The notes: generated by a model not told the origin, from the sequence alone. DNA of 64,000 nucleotides from Rhodocista pekingensis (GCF_042665545.1 NZ_JBHTCM010000004.1:62001-126000); one strand, 5' to 3'; shown: positions 34,538 through 43,735, counted from the first letter of the stretch. A program made the numbers and translations.

Positions 34538-34550
34538 GGAGAGGGGAAGC

Positions 34551-35900
34551 ATGACGATGGATCACAGGCACGCTTCCTCCCGCCGCCGCCGCTGGCTTGC
34601 GGCTCTGCTGCTCGGCCTGCCCGTGGCCGTTGCCGGCGTGTCCGGCACGGCCTATGCGCAGCGTGCGGCCGGCGACGATCAGAAGACGGAGCAGGAAGAC
34701 GCCGCGAAGAAGGGTCAGGTCCTGACCGAGCGGACGTTCAAGCAGGTGACGGAGGCCCAGAAGGCCATCGAGGAGAAGCGCTACGCTCAGGCGCAGCAGA
34801 TCCTCGACGGCCTGCTGAAGGGTGAGCTTCAGCCGTATGAGCGGGCGATCGTCCTCCAGACCATGGGCTACGTGTTCACGGAGCAGGACAACTACCGCCG
34901 TGCCGCGGAGATTTTCGAGCAGGCTCTTGCCCTCAAGATCCTGCCCGAGGCCCAGCAGCACAGCCTGCTCTACAACCTCGCCCAGCTCTACATGGCGACG
35001 GACCAGTTCCAGAAGTCGCTCCAGAAGTTCAAGGAGTGGTTCGCCGTCGCGCAGAACCCCCAGGCTGAAGCGTATGTGGCCTACGCCAACGTCTACGCCC
35101 AGCTTGAGGACATGCGCAGTGCCATTCCCCTCATGGAAAAGGCGATCTCCATGTCGCCCAATCCGAAGAAGGAATGGTACGATTTCATCCTGGGGCTCTA
35201 CTTCGAAACCAAGCAGTTCACCAAGGTGGCCGACACCCTGGAACTGCTGATCTCCAGGTATCCGAAGGAGAAGCGCTACTACATCCAGCTCGCCGGCATC
35301 TACTCCGAGATCAAGAAGGAGAAGGAGACGCTGGCTGTCATGGAGCTGGCCTACAAGGCCGGTCATCTGGACAAGAGCGAGGAGCTGGTGCAGCTCGCCC
35401 AGCTCTGGATGTATCACGACGTTCCCTACCGGGGCGCCCTGCTGCTCCAGACGAACATGGAGAAAGGCCGGATCAAGGGGACGAAGGAGAACTGGGAGCT
35501 TCTCGCCAACGCGTGGATCGCGTCGCGGGAGATTCCCAAGTCCATCGATCCGCTGCGTCGTGCCGCCGAACTGTCGAACGACGGTGAGGGCTTCATCCGT
35601 CTGGCCCAGGCCTACCTGGAACGGGAGGACTGGAAGAGTGCGGTGGATGCTCTGGAGAAGGGCATCGCCAAGGGCGGGCTGAAGAACCAGGGCAGCGCCT
35701 TCCTGCTGGAAGGTGTCGCCAGCTTCAACCTGAAGGACCTCGACAAGGCCGAGCGTGCCTTCACCCGGGCGGCGGAGTTCTCCAGCACGGCCCGGACGGC
35801 CCGGCAGTGGCTCACCCATGTGGAGAAGGCCCAGCTTGCCGAGCAGGAGAAGGCCGAGCAGGCGGCGGCGGTGACGCCGGCGTCCGCGCCGCAGCCGTAA
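34551..35900 (+). CDS. TPR-repeat secreted protein ending the TonB operon
   Basis: The 449-residue protein starts with a signal peptide (LLLGLPVAVAGVSGTAYAQR) and consists of repeated helical hairpins of the TPR type, for example GYVFTEQDNYRRAAEIFEQA, LAQLYMATDQFQKSLQKF, ELANAWIASREIPKSI and SFNLKDLDKAERAFTRAAEF. It ends in an Ala/Pro-rich tail. A TPR protein also follows tonB2 in Vibrio TonB2 operons. It is probably a periplasmic scaffold for the complex. The ATG follows GGGAGAGGGG. A strong terminator lies downstream. Confidence 0.88.
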   Translation: MTMDHRHASSRRRRWLAALLLGLPVAVAGVSGTAYAQRAAGDDQKTEQEDAAKKGQVLTERTFKQVTEAQKAIEEKRYAQAQQILDGLLKGELQPYERAIVLQTMGYVFTEQDNYRRAAEIFEQALALKILPEAQQHSLLYNLAQLYMATDQFQKSLQKFKEWFAVAQNPQAEAYVAYANVYAQLEDMRSAIPLMEKAISMSPNPKKEWYDFILGLYFETKQFTKVADTLELLISRYPKEKRYYIQLAGIYSEIKKEKETLAVMELAYKAGHLDKSEELVQLAQLWMYHDVPYRGALLLQTNMEKGRIKGTKENWELLANAWIASREIPKSIDPLRRAAELSNDGEGFIRLAQAYLEREDWKSAVDALEKGIAKGGLKNQGSAFLLEGVASFNLKDLDKAERAFTRAAEFSSTARTARQWLTHVEKAQLAEQEKAEQAAAVTPASAPQP

Positions 35901-35945
35901 GGTCGGGGGCGCGGCGACCCTCCGCCGCGCCGCCGCACCCGTCAG

Positions 35946-35982
35946 GTGCCGGTCCCGGTTCCCGGGGCCGGCACTTTCTTTC
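35946..35982 (+). terminator. Rho-independent terminator of the TonB operon
   Basis: GTGCCGGTCCCGG (35946-35958) pairs with CCGGGGCCGGCAC (35962-35974) over 13 bp with one G-T pair and a TTC loop, followed by TTTCTTTC. It lies 46 bases after the TPR gene stop. Confidence 0.9.
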
Positions 35983-36186
35983 AGGGCATCCCCCACGGCT
36001 ACCGCCCCATGGCCCCGCGCAGGGCTGGGATGGCATCTTCACAGGGCATCTCCGCGCAACGATCCATCAGGATCGCCACGCCGTCCTAAAAGATCATCGC
36101 CGTTGCCCTTGTTCCGACAGGATCGGCTGTCTAACCTCCGCGGGCGGGTGCCGTCCGGGACCCGGTGTCGGGAGCAGGGGATCATC

Positions 36187-37002
36187 ATGTGCCGATGGCT
36201 CGCCTACGGGGGCGACCCGATCGCCATGGACACGTTGCTGTTCAGGCCGTGCAACTCCCTGATCCGGCAGAGCCTGTATGCCCAGCGGGCGCCGGCGCCG
36301 ACGAACGGCGACGGGTTCGGCCTGGGCTGGTACGGCGCCATCGAGAAGCCGGGCCTCTACCGCGACACCATGCCGGCCTGGAACGACGCCAACCTGCGCT
36401 CGCTGGCCGAGCAGATCCGCTCGCCCCTGTTCTTCGCGCATGTCCGCGCCTCCACCGGCCCGGCGACGGCGCGGCTGAACTGCCATCCCTTCCGCTACGG
36501 CCGCTACCTGTTCATGCACAACGGCCAGATCGGCGGCTGGGCCGAGGTGCGGCAGGAGATCGAACGCAGCATCCGCAAGGAGCTGTACCGCTACCGCGAG
36601 GGCTCGACCGACAGCGAGGCGTTCTTCTACCTGCTGTTGGGCAACGGGTTGGCCGAAGACCCGGAACGCGCCTTCGCCCGCACGGTCCGGCAGGTGACGG
36701 ACATCATGCGGGCGGAGGGGGTGGCGGACCCGTTCCGCATGACCGCGGCCGTGACGGATGGCCGCCGCATCCATGCCGTGCGCTGGTCCAGCGACGGACG
36801 CAGCCCGACGCTGTTCCACGGCAATGGCGGCCGCATCGACTGCAAGGGAGCGATGGTCGAGTTCGGTGACGGCGGCGGCTGCACGATCGTGCTGTCCGAA
36901 CCGCTGGACGAGGATGCGGCACACTGGACCGAGGTGCCGGAAGGCAGCTTCCTGACGGCCGAGGGCGGCCGGGTCGCCGTCAGCCCCTTCCATCCGCGCT
37001 GA
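36187..37002 (+). CDS. Class II glutamine amidotransferase
   Basis: The 271-residue protein begins MCRWLAYGGDP, placing the catalytic cysteine at position 2 after Met removal, as in N-terminal-nucleophile amidotransferases of the YafJ/GATase_6 type. Further motifs are TNGDGFGLGWYG, FFAHVRAST, NCHPFRYGRYLFMHNGQIGGW and EGSTDSEAFFYLLL. It releases ammonia from glutamine or hydrolyses a gamma-glutamyl amide, substrate unknown. The open frame reaches back to 36103, but only the start at 36187 exposes Cys2, and it has AGGGG upstream. It follows the TonB operon terminator. Confidence 0.9.
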   Translation: MCRWLAYGGDPIAMDTLLFRPCNSLIRQSLYAQRAPAPTNGDGFGLGWYGAIEKPGLYRDTMPAWNDANLRSLAEQIRSPLFFAHVRASTGPATARLNCHPFRYGRYLFMHNGQIGGWAEVRQEIERSIRKELYRYREGSTDSEAFFYLLLGNGLAEDPERAFARTVRQVTDIMRAEGVADPFRMTAAVTDGRRIHAVRWSSDGRSPTLFHGNGGRIDCKGAMVEFGDGGGCTIVLSEPLDEDAAHWTEVPEGSFLTAEGGRVAVSPFHPR

Positions 37003-37014
37003 CCGGGCCGGACC

Positions 37015-39171
37015 TCAGAAGCGGACTTTCCCGCTGAGGAAGACCTCCCGCGGCGGCTGCGGGAAGGCGGCATAGGGGCCGTCATTGTCCGCCACCACCA
37101 GATTGACCTCCCGGTCGAACAGGTTGCGCACGGTCAGCGTCAGCTCCAGCGCCGGCAGCGGCGTCCAGGTCAGCGCCGCGTTCCACAGGGCGTAGCCGCC
37201 GGAACGCACGCTGTTGGCGCTGTCATAGGCATAGTCGCCGGACAGGTCCACCCAGGCCCGCGCCTCCAGCCCCAGGCTCTCGATTGCCTGGGTCAGTGCC
37301 ACCCGGCCGGCATGCCGCGGTACGCCGGCCACGTCCTTGCCGCTGAAGTCGAAGGGCCGGCCGGTATCCGGTTCCAGATAACGGTTCTCGGTCCAGACCG
37401 CGTCCGTCAGGCCGTAGGTCAGGTCCAGGGACAGCCCCTCTACCGCGTCGGACAGGTCGGCCAGCACCTCGACCTCCAGCCCGCGGCTGCGCTGCCGGCC
37501 GGTATTGATGGTCCGCGCCGTGCCGTCCACGGGCAGAAGCTGCAACAGGTCCCGGCGCTTCAGCCGGTAGGCGGTCATGGTCGCCACCAGACGCCCGTCC
37601 AGCAGGGCGCCCTTGATCCCGGCCTCGACGTTGTCCGCCAGTTCCGGCGCCAGGCCGGTGTCGCGGCTGCGGAAGGACCAGACCGGCCCGAAGCCGGGGG
37701 AGAAGCCGGCGCCGTAGGCGGCATAGACGCTGAGATCGGTGCCGACGGCCCAGGTGACGGACGCCTTGGGGCTGACCCGCTGGTCCGCGTCGCGCACCGT
37801 CTCCACCGGATCGGGTCCGTAGCCGCTGCCGCCCGGGCCGTAATGGACCCGGCGGGAGAAGCGGTCGAAGCGGCCGCCGCCGGCCAGCGTCACGGGACCC
37901 AGGGTCCATTCGCCCTGGAGATAGGCGCCGTAGGTGCTGCTGCGCGCGTCGGCGTTCAGCAGGGTGTCGCTGCGCCACGCCTCCGGATCCACGGGACGGC
38001 CGGTCAGGATCAGGCGGCGCTGGGCGTAGAACAGGTCGGCGAAGTCGAAGCTGCCGCTCCAGGTCTCCACCGGCCGGCTGTCCACCTGTTCGGCGCTCGC
38101 CCCGCCCAGCAGCCGCAGCGGCCCGCGCTGCCAGTCGAAGGACTGTTCCGCGAAGGCTGTGCGGGTTCTGTTGTCCACCCGGAAACCGGTGAAGGTCACC
38201 GCATCGTCGCCGGGTTCGAACCGCTTGAAGAAGCCCTGCAAGGCGCTGGTCAGGCTGCGGCGCGCGTGCAGCCGGGTGGTCAGGGACAGGCCGGGGGCCG
38301 CCTCCGCCTCCAGGATCGCGGTGCCGGTCAGCATGCGCTTGTAGAAGCCGGCGTCGTCCTCGTTCCAGTTGCCCTTGCGCCCACCGGGCAGCGGTACCAG
38401 GGCACCGTCCGCCGTCACCGGCAGCTCGCCCGCCAGCCGCTGCGCCTGATCGACCCAGGTGGCGGTCAGCGACAGCCGGCCCCACTCCGCCAGATCCAGC
38501 CGGTGCTTGGCGAACAGGCTGTCCTGACGCCTGCCGGTGCGGTCGCGCCAGCCGTCGCCGCGCTGCACCTCCCCGGTCAGCAGCAGCGCGCCCCGGTCCA
38601 GGGTGGGCGTCTGCACCAGTGCTCCGACCTGCCGCCAGCCATGGCTGCCGAACCCGGCCTCGGTCTCGGCGCGGTCCTCCGTCCCGACCTCGCGGGTGAT
38701 GTAGTTCAGCGTGCCGGCGATGGCGCCGCGGCCGTACAGCGCCGACATCGGGCCGCGGACCAGATCGACCCGGCCGATGGCGGCGAAGGGGAGCTGCTCC
38801 AGGTCGCCCTCGTCATCGCCGGTGACGAAGGGAACGCCGTCCATCATCACGACCAGCGTGTCATTGTGGACGCGGTTCGGCACGCCGCGGATCACGAGGT
38901 CGGTATAGGTGCCCTGGTCGTTGCTCCGCAGCACGACGCCCGGCAGGCCGCGCAGTTCCTCCCCGATGAAGCGGGTCTGCTGCCTCTCGAATGTAGTGCG
39001 GTCGAGGGTGGAGACACTGGCCGGCACGTCGCGCAGCGCTGCCGGCCGCCGTGTGGCGGTGACGACGATCTCGTCCAGCGGCGACGGCTCGGCCGGCGCG
39101 GAACGGGGCAGGGCGAGCAAGGCAAGGGCGGCGAGGGCCGCCCCTGTGAGGGAGCGGGAACGGTTCGGCAT
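37015..39171 (-). CDS. TonB-dependent outer-membrane receptor
   Basis: The 718-residue protein has a signal peptide (to about residue 27, LPRSAPAE) and a TonB-box-like DEIVVTATRR (about 33-42). A plug domain (45-165) carries PGVVLRSNDQGTYTDLVIRG, DGVPF and VRGPMSALYGRGAIAG. A large beta barrel follows, ending in the outer-membrane signature phenylalanine (SGKVRF). It should import an iron complex or another scarce compound. The substrate cannot be told from sequence. It runs opposite to the TonB operon, and no transport partners accompany it. No Fur-like box was recognised upstream. Confidence 0.92.
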   Translation of the reverse strand: MPNRSRSLTGAALAALALLALPRSAPAEPSPLDEIVVTATRRPAALRDVPASVSTLDRTTFERQQTRFIGEELRGLPGVVLRSNDQGTYTDLVIRGVPNRVHNDTLVVMMDGVPFVTGDDEGDLEQLPFAAIGRVDLVRGPMSALYGRGAIAGTLNYITREVGTEDRAETEAGFGSHGWRQVGALVQTPTLDRGALLLTGEVQRGDGWRDRTGRRQDSLFAKHRLDLAEWGRLSLTATWVDQAQRLAGELPVTADGALVPLPGGRKGNWNEDDAGFYKRMLTGTAILEAEAAPGLSLTTRLHARRSLTSALQGFFKRFEPGDDAVTFTGFRVDNRTRTAFAEQSFDWQRGPLRLLGGASAEQVDSRPVETWSGSFDFADLFYAQRRLILTGRPVDPEAWRSDTLLNADARSSTYGAYLQGEWTLGPVTLAGGGRFDRFSRRVHYGPGGSGYGPDPVETVRDADQRVSPKASVTWAVGTDLSVYAAYGAGFSPGFGPVWSFRSRDTGLAPELADNVEAGIKGALLDGRLVATMTAYRLKRRDLLQLLPVDGTARTINTGRQRSRGLEVEVLADLSDAVEGLSLDLTYGLTDAVWTENRYLEPDTGRPFDFSGKDVAGVPRHAGRVALTQAIESLGLEARAWVDLSGDYAYDSANSVRSGGYALWNAALTWTPLPALELTLTVRNLFDREVNLVVADNDGPYAAFPQPPREVFLSGKVRF

Positions 39172-39245
39172 GGCATCGGCACGGTCGCGGGATGCGCGGG
39201 TTTACGCCATCCTGGCCGCGAATCAAGGGGCAGAAAGGTCAGGTC

Positions 39246-39581
39246 TCAGAACGTGTGGCCCTCGAAGGGATGCTCGCCCGTCCGGCTCTCCACCTCGACC
39301 ACCCAGAGGTCCGGGTCGCGCCTGATCTGGCGGGCGACATACTCGTCCGCCTCGTGCTCGTCCACCTCCGCACCGTTCAGCCCGGCCAGCCAGCCCAGCC
39401 GGCCGTCCAGGTCGCGGCTCTGGCTGAACACCTTGGCGCGCCGGCCCGGCAGGGCGAGCTTCAGCACGACCATCCCGCTTTCCGGCTCGCCCTTGCGGAC
39501 CACATAGGCCGGGATGCCCTCGGCGCTGCACCGCCAGAGATGGGCCTGGACCCAGAGGGCGGTATTCAGGCGTTCGCTCAC
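39246..39581 (-). CDS. DUF1491 family protein
   Basis: The 111-residue protein starts with GTG at 39581 preceded by GGGAG and matches DUF1491, an uncharacterised alphaproteobacterial family. Its N terminus reads LNTALWVQAHLWRCSAEGIPAYVV. Later parts are VVLKLALPG, an Asp/Arg loop (SRDLDGRLGWL) and DEYVARQIRRDPDLWVVEVE. It is small and soluble with no signal peptide. The start is back to back with surE, 82 bases apart, so the two may share a control region. Confidence 0.88.
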   Translation of the reverse strand: MSERLNTALWVQAHLWRCSAEGIPAYVVRKGEPESGMVVLKLALPGRRAKVFSQSRDLDGRLGWLAGLNGAEVDEHEADEYVARQIRRDPDLWVVEVESRTGEHPFEGHTF

Positions 39582-39663
39582 GGGGATGCTCCCAAGCCTC
39601 GACTCCCGGTGCCGGATCGGCTTTCCTGGCAACCGTCCGCAGACAGCACGAGAGGCACCGTTG

Positions 39664-40440
39664 ATGCAAGCCCGCTCCGCCCGCCGCTTCGCCCGCGCGC
39701 TCCTGACCAACGACGACGGCATCGACGCACCGGGCATGGCGGCCCTGGCCCGTGTCGCCCAGGAACTGGCGGAGGAGGTCTGGATCGTGGCGCCGGAGCA
39801 CGACCAGAGCGGCATGTCCCGCGCCATCAGCCTGCACGATCCGCTGCGCCTGCTGGCGAAGGGGGAGCGCCGCTTCGCCGTCACCGGCACGCCGGGCGAC
39901 AGCGTGATCGTCGGCCTGCGCGAGGTGCTGGCCGCCACCCCGCCCGACATCGTGATCTCCGGCATCAACCGCGGCGCCAATCTGGGCCAGGAGGTCGCCT
40001 ATTCCGGTACGGTCAGCGCGGCCCTGACCGCGAAGCTGCTGGGCGTGCCGGGCATTGCCTTCAGCCAGGCGTTCCGGGACCGCGAGCAGGTCCGCTGGCA
40101 TACGGCCATGGCGATGATCCCGCGGGTGTTCGAGGTGCTGGACGGGCGCGGCGGCCTGCCGGAAGCGGTGCTGAACGTGAACTTCCCCGATGTCGAACCG
40201 GAGGAGGTGACGGGCTTCGAGTTCACCCGGCAGGCGCAGGGGAACATCGTCGCCATCGACACGGAACGGCGGACCGATACCCGCGGCATCGACTACCGCT
40301 GGCTTGCCTTCCGCCGTGCCGTCTGCGACCAGCCGGAGGACAGCGACATCGCCGCCCTGCGTCGCTGCGCCGTGTCGCTGACCCCGCTGGGCTTCGACTT
40401 CACCGACACCGCGGCGCTGGAGGCGCTGCGCCGGCGCTGA
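39664..40440 (+). CDS. surE: 5'/3'-nucleotidase SurE
   Basis: SurE dephosphorylates nucleoside monophosphates and short polyphosphate in stationary phase. The 258-residue protein has the family motifs ALLTNDDGIDAPG near residue 12 (metal-binding Asp pair), WIVAPEHDQSGMS, TGTPGDSVIVGL, VISGINRGANLG and YSGTVSAALTAKL. The N-terminal MQARSARRFAR extension is slightly longer than usual. Starts at 39661 (TTG) or 39664 (ATG) are possible. In many bacteria surE sits near pcm and lipoprotein genes, but here it is next to DUF1491 and msrA. Confidence 0.95.
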   Translation: MQARSARRFARALLTNDDGIDAPGMAALARVAQELAEEVWIVAPEHDQSGMSRAISLHDPLRLLAKGERRFAVTGTPGDSVIVGLREVLAATPPDIVISGINRGANLGQEVAYSGTVSAALTAKLLGVPGIAFSQAFRDREQVRWHTAMAMIPRVFEVLDGRGGLPEAVLNVNFPDVEPEEVTGFEFTRQAQGNIVAIDTERRTDTRGIDYRWLAFRRAVCDQPEDSDIAALRRCAVSLTPLGFDFTDTAALEALRRR

Positions 40441-40507
40441 GGCCGGGGACGCTGACGCCGGGGCAGGGCGGGCAGGGCAGGCGGAACCCGCCGCTGCCCG
40501 TCCGCCG

Positions 40508-41176
40508 TCAGTCGGCGGCCACGCCGGTCGGCAGCGGGCAGCTCACGCCCGTACCGCCCAGGCCGCAGTAGCCCCAGGGCTTCTTGTGCAGGTACTGCTG
40601 GTGGTAGTCCTCGGCATAGTAGAAGGTCGGGGCCTCGCGGATTTCCGTCGTCACCGCGCCGTATCCCTGGGCCGTCAGCCGGCCGGCGTAGCTGTCACGC
40701 GACGCCGCCGCCAGCCGGAGCTGTTCCGGCGTGGTGGCGTAGATGGCGGAGCGGTACTGCGTGCCGACATCGTTGCCCTGGCGCATGCCCTGCGTCGGGT
40801 CGTGGTTCTCCCAGAACACCTTCAGCAGCTCGGCGTAGCTGACCGCCGCGGGGTCGTAGACCACCAGCACCACCTCGGCATGGCCGGTGCGGCCGGTGCA
40901 GACCTCCTCATAGGTCGGGTTCGGGGTGGGGCCGCCGGCATAGCCCGCGGCGGTGCTGTAGACGCCCGGAACCTGCCAGAACTTCCGCTCCACGCCCCAG
41001 AAGCAGCCCATGCCGAACACCGCCGTCTCCAGGCCGGCGGGGAAGGGCGGCTTCAGCGGATGGCCGTTGACGGCGTGGACATTGCCCACCGGCAGGGGCT
41101 CGGCCCGTCCGGGCAGGGCATCGGCAGCGGTCGGCAGGTTCTGGCTGGGGGACCTGAACAGGCCCATGATGCTCAT
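40508..41176 (-). CDS. msrA: Peptide methionine sulfoxide reductase MsrA
   Basis: MsrA repairs oxidised methionine. The 222-residue protein has the catalytic motif GCFWGVE with Cys58, followed by GYAGGPTPNPTYEEVCTGRTGHAEVV, WENHDPTQ and YRSAIY. The C terminus has GYCGLGGTGVSCP with the recycling cysteines. A 45-residue N-terminal extension without a signal peptide precedes the catalytic core; the ATG at 41167 is an alternative start three codons in. It is convergent with surE and opposite to the neighbouring unknown gene. Confidence 0.95.
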   Translation of the reverse strand: MSIMGLFRSPSQNLPTAADALPGRAEPLPVGNVHAVNGHPLKPPFPAGLETAVFGMGCFWGVERKFWQVPGVYSTAAGYAGGPTPNPTYEEVCTGRTGHAEVVLVVYDPAAVSYAELLKVFWENHDPTQGMRQGNDVGTQYRSAIYATTPEQLRLAAASRDSYAGRLTAQGYGAVTTEIREAPTFYYAEDYHQQYLHKKPWGYCGLGGTGVSCPLPTGVAAD

Positions 41177-41256
41177 CCTCCATAGCGACAGGACCCCGGG
41201 GAGTCCGGCCCCAGCGATATGGGGGAGTGCGGCCCTGGCTCAAGCGCAAAGCCTGC

Positions 41257-42618
41257 TCACGTCTCCACCGACGGCGCATAGAAGGCCGGCGCCAGCCCGA
41301 AGGTCCAGGCCACGCCCTCCCGCGGATAGCGGGTGTGCGGCGGCACCCGCAGCCAGTACACCTTGTGGCTGCCGTCCGGCTCGGGCGTGCTGTTGATGAC
41401 CCGGACCATGGTCAGGGGCTCACCGTCGAACTGCTCGGCGCGCCACAGCTCGCCATAGGAATCGCGGCAGACCATGTGTCCGGCCTGCTCCATCACCCGT
41501 TCGGGTCCGTACCGGGCCAGCAGCGCCCGCCGCACGCCCGGATCGGGTTCGTCGCGGATCTGGGCCAGCGTGAGGGTTTCGGGCGCGAACAGAATGGCCG
41601 GATCGCCGGCGAAGCGCCCTTCCACGGCGAACAGGGCGCAACCGTCGCGCCAGACCACAGCCGGCCCGTCCATACGATGGAAGCGCCCGCGGTCGTCCAG
41701 ATGCACCTCCACCGGGGGCTCCAGCGCTACGGCAAGGCGCTCGAAAGTCCAGACGCAGTCCACATGGCGGACGAGGGCGGCGAAGGTGGCCAGCCGGCCG
41801 CGCGGTCGGCCCGGTCCCGCCGTCTCCTCCGGCTCGGTTATCTGGTTCCGCAGCAGACGGTCCAGACCGTAGTAGATGAGCGGGGCGACGAAGCTGGGCG
41901 GGGCGGCCATCGCCATTACCCGCACATGGTCGGGCAGCCGTTCTCCTGCTTCGCCCAGGGGGAACCAGGTGCGCGGCCGGCCGCCCCCCTCGTTCAGGGC
42001 GCGCTGGAAGGCGCGGCTGAGCTTCGGTCCGACCGTCCGGCCGCTGCGCGTCGATACGGCCACCGACGGTCGTGGCGGCCGCATCCCCAGTGCGACGATG
42101 CCGGGCAGGGCGATGAAGCCGGCCAGAAACCACGAGAGCGGCATTCCGTCTCCCTGATCGTGGAAGGCGAGCGCCGCCAGGGCGACCACCAGGGCGATGG
42201 CCGGCAGCACACGCATCTTCCAGTCCGCGGCGGCCCGCGGACCGGGGGAGCCCAGAAGCAGGATCGTATGCGCCCACAGGGCGCTGAGGCAGAGCACCAG
42301 GGCGACGGCCGGCAGACCCGACAGCACCTCCCGCCCGTCCGTCGGCAGGGCCGGCAGTGTGGACAGGGTGAACGGCAGCAGGAGCGCTGCCGCCACCAGT
42401 CCCCAGGGCCACCACCGACGCCACCCGATCCGGGCGAGGATCGCCTGGGCGTCCCGGGGACCCCGGGCCCAGACGATGCGTCCGGGGGGCGGCAGGCCGG
42501 AGACACAGTAGGCGTCGGCGATGGCTCTCTCCGCCGCGTCGCGGTCGAGGGGGATCTGCCAGGTCAGCCGCCGTTTCCACTCGGCAAGGGCTTCCTGGCG
42601 GTGCTGCGCGTCGGACAT
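41257..42618 (-). CDS. Uncharacterised membrane protein with DUF6745-like C terminus
   Basis: The 453-residue protein has two parts. The N-terminal half has a leader helix, EWKRRLTWQIPLDRDAAERA, and several hydrophobic segments in residues 70-190 (WWPWGLVAAALLLPFTLSTL, AVALVLCLSALWAHTILLL, WFLAGFIALPGIVALGM). The C-terminal half (about 270-453) has motifs RMDGPAVVWRDG, RALLARYGPERVMEQAG, LTMVRVINSTPEPDGSHKVY and YPREGVAWTFGL, as in the DUF6745 group found in many phyla. Function is unknown. It follows its small partner on the same strand, as in other genomes. Confidence 0.75.
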   Translation of the reverse strand: MSDAQHRQEALAEWKRRLTWQIPLDRDAAERAIADAYCVSGLPPPGRIVWARGPRDAQAILARIGWRRWWPWGLVAAALLLPFTLSTLPALPTDGREVLSGLPAVALVLCLSALWAHTILLLGSPGPRAAADWKMRVLPAIALVVALAALAFHDQGDGMPLSWFLAGFIALPGIVALGMRPPRPSVAVSTRSGRTVGPKLSRAFQRALNEGGGRPRTWFPLGEAGERLPDHVRVMAMAAPPSFVAPLIYYGLDRLLRNQITEPEETAGPGRPRGRLATFAALVRHVDCVWTFERLAVALEPPVEVHLDDRGRFHRMDGPAVVWRDGCALFAVEGRFAGDPAILFAPETLTLAQIRDEPDPGVRRALLARYGPERVMEQAGHMVCRDSYGELWRAEQFDGEPLTMVRVINSTPEPDGSHKVYWLRVPPHTRYPREGVAWTFGLAPAFYAPSVET

Positions 42619-42637
42619 CGTGCCGGCCGCTGCCGGG

Positions 42638-42970
42638 TCAGTCCGCGATCGCGCGGGGCAGGGCCCTTGGCTGGTACTCACGCTGGCGCACCACCTCATA
42701 GGTGCCCGGCGGCACCGGGATGGCATCATGCTCCTCGTGCGACAGGGCGACGGGATCACCGCCATGGACCTGGATGAAGCCGCGGCCCGATCCGTCCTCG
42801 CGGAAATAGTGGACCCGGCTGCCGGGCATCGCATGGGCGTGGCCGGTGACCTCGCCATAGGCCAGGACGACGCGCCCGCCATCCAGGGCGGCGGGCTTCA
42901 CGGACGTGGGCAGCGAGTTGACCGCAACCAGGAGAACGTCGCCCTGGCGGTACTGGGCGGGCATGAACAT
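42638..42970 (-). CDS. Small partner of the DUF6745-like protein
   Basis: The 110-residue protein has QYRQGDVLLVAVNSLP near the N terminus, then VVLAYGEVTGHAHAM, RVHYFREDG, FIQVHGGDPVALSHEEHDAIPVPPGTYEVVRQREYQP. The combination of a QGDVLLV strand, a GHAHA His-pair and HEEHD suggests a small beta barrel with metal-binding histidines. Similar small proteins sit next to DUF6745 genes in actinobacteria and cyanobacteria, to my knowledge. The ATG at 42970 has GGAGG at the ideal distance. It is upstream of, and co-directional with, its partner (19 bp). Confidence 0.8.
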   Translation of the reverse strand: MFMPAQYRQGDVLLVAVNSLPTSVKPAALDGGRVVLAYGEVTGHAHAMPGSRVHYFREDGSGRGFIQVHGGDPVALSHEEHDAIPVPPGTYEVVRQREYQPRALPRAIAD

Positions 42971-43246
42971 GACGGGCCTCCATATCCATGAGGGGCGGTG
43001 GTCGCATGTCCTGCCGTGACGGTGCGGTCTCTCGTCCGGACCTGCACGGCCTGACGGTTCTGCAACAGCGTACCTCAAGGAGGATCGCGCCCGCGGGCGG
43101 CATCGTACAGGACCCGGGTGGGGGAGGGCTCCCGGGGTACTCACTCCGCGCCGGATGCATCGTGCCGGCCGACACGGGGCTTGCCAGGAAGGTCTGACCG
43201 GTCCAATCTGCGCACCCTTGTGACGCATGATCGGAACGACCGCGGG

Positions 43247-43735
43247 ATGAGGCTTAGGAACGGACTGGCACGGCTGCTGGCAGGCGGGGGGCTTCTTGCC
43301 CTGGCTGCGCTGCTGCTGCTCGCCCCGATCCCGGCCCTTGCCCATATCGGCCACGCCCATGCGGAAGCCGGGGGTCATCTCCGGGTGCAGGATCACCACC
43401 TCCATGGGGCTACCGCTTCCCTGCCCGCGGTCGATGCGGGGGAGGCGGTCCGGCCGGCCGGCCATGACCAGCCGGCAGCAACTGCTGCGGTGCCATGCGA
43501 TCCGGGCCATGCCGCCGGTTCGCCGGCGTCCGCGCCGGCCTGCCCGGACGGGCACGATCCCTCGGCCCCGTGCTGCCTTGCGCACTGCATCGCCTCGCAC
43601 ATGACGGGCATGCCGGTGCTGGCTGTCCTTGCCGGGCCGAGCGTCCGGGCGATGCCGCTGCGTCCCGCGGCAGATCTCGGCCACGCCGGCATCGGCCATA
43701 CCCCGCCCTGCCCGCCGCCGCTCCACGCTGCCTGA
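43247..43735 (+). CDS. His/Cys-rich secreted protein opening the metal-efflux operon
   Basis: The 162-residue protein has a long signal peptide (GLLALAALLLLAPIPALA). The mature part is rich in His, Cys, Ala and Pro, beginning HIGHAHAEAGGH, with QDHHLHG, CDPGHAAG, CPDGHDPSAPCCLAHCIASHMTGMP and GHAGIGHT. That composition suggests a periplasmic metal binder, possibly loading the efflux pump downstream. No named family is recognised. It lies 108 bp before the adaptor gene and points the same way. The pattern resembles accessory proteins in czc/cus-type operons; its role is inference. Confidence 0.7.
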   Translation: MRLRNGLARLLAGGGLLALAALLLLAPIPALAHIGHAHAEAGGHLRVQDHHLHGATASLPAVDAGEAVRPAGHDQPAATAAVPCDPGHAAGSPASAPACPDGHDPSAPCCLAHCIASHMTGMPVLAVLAGPSVRAMPLRPAADLGHAGIGHTPPCPPPLHAA

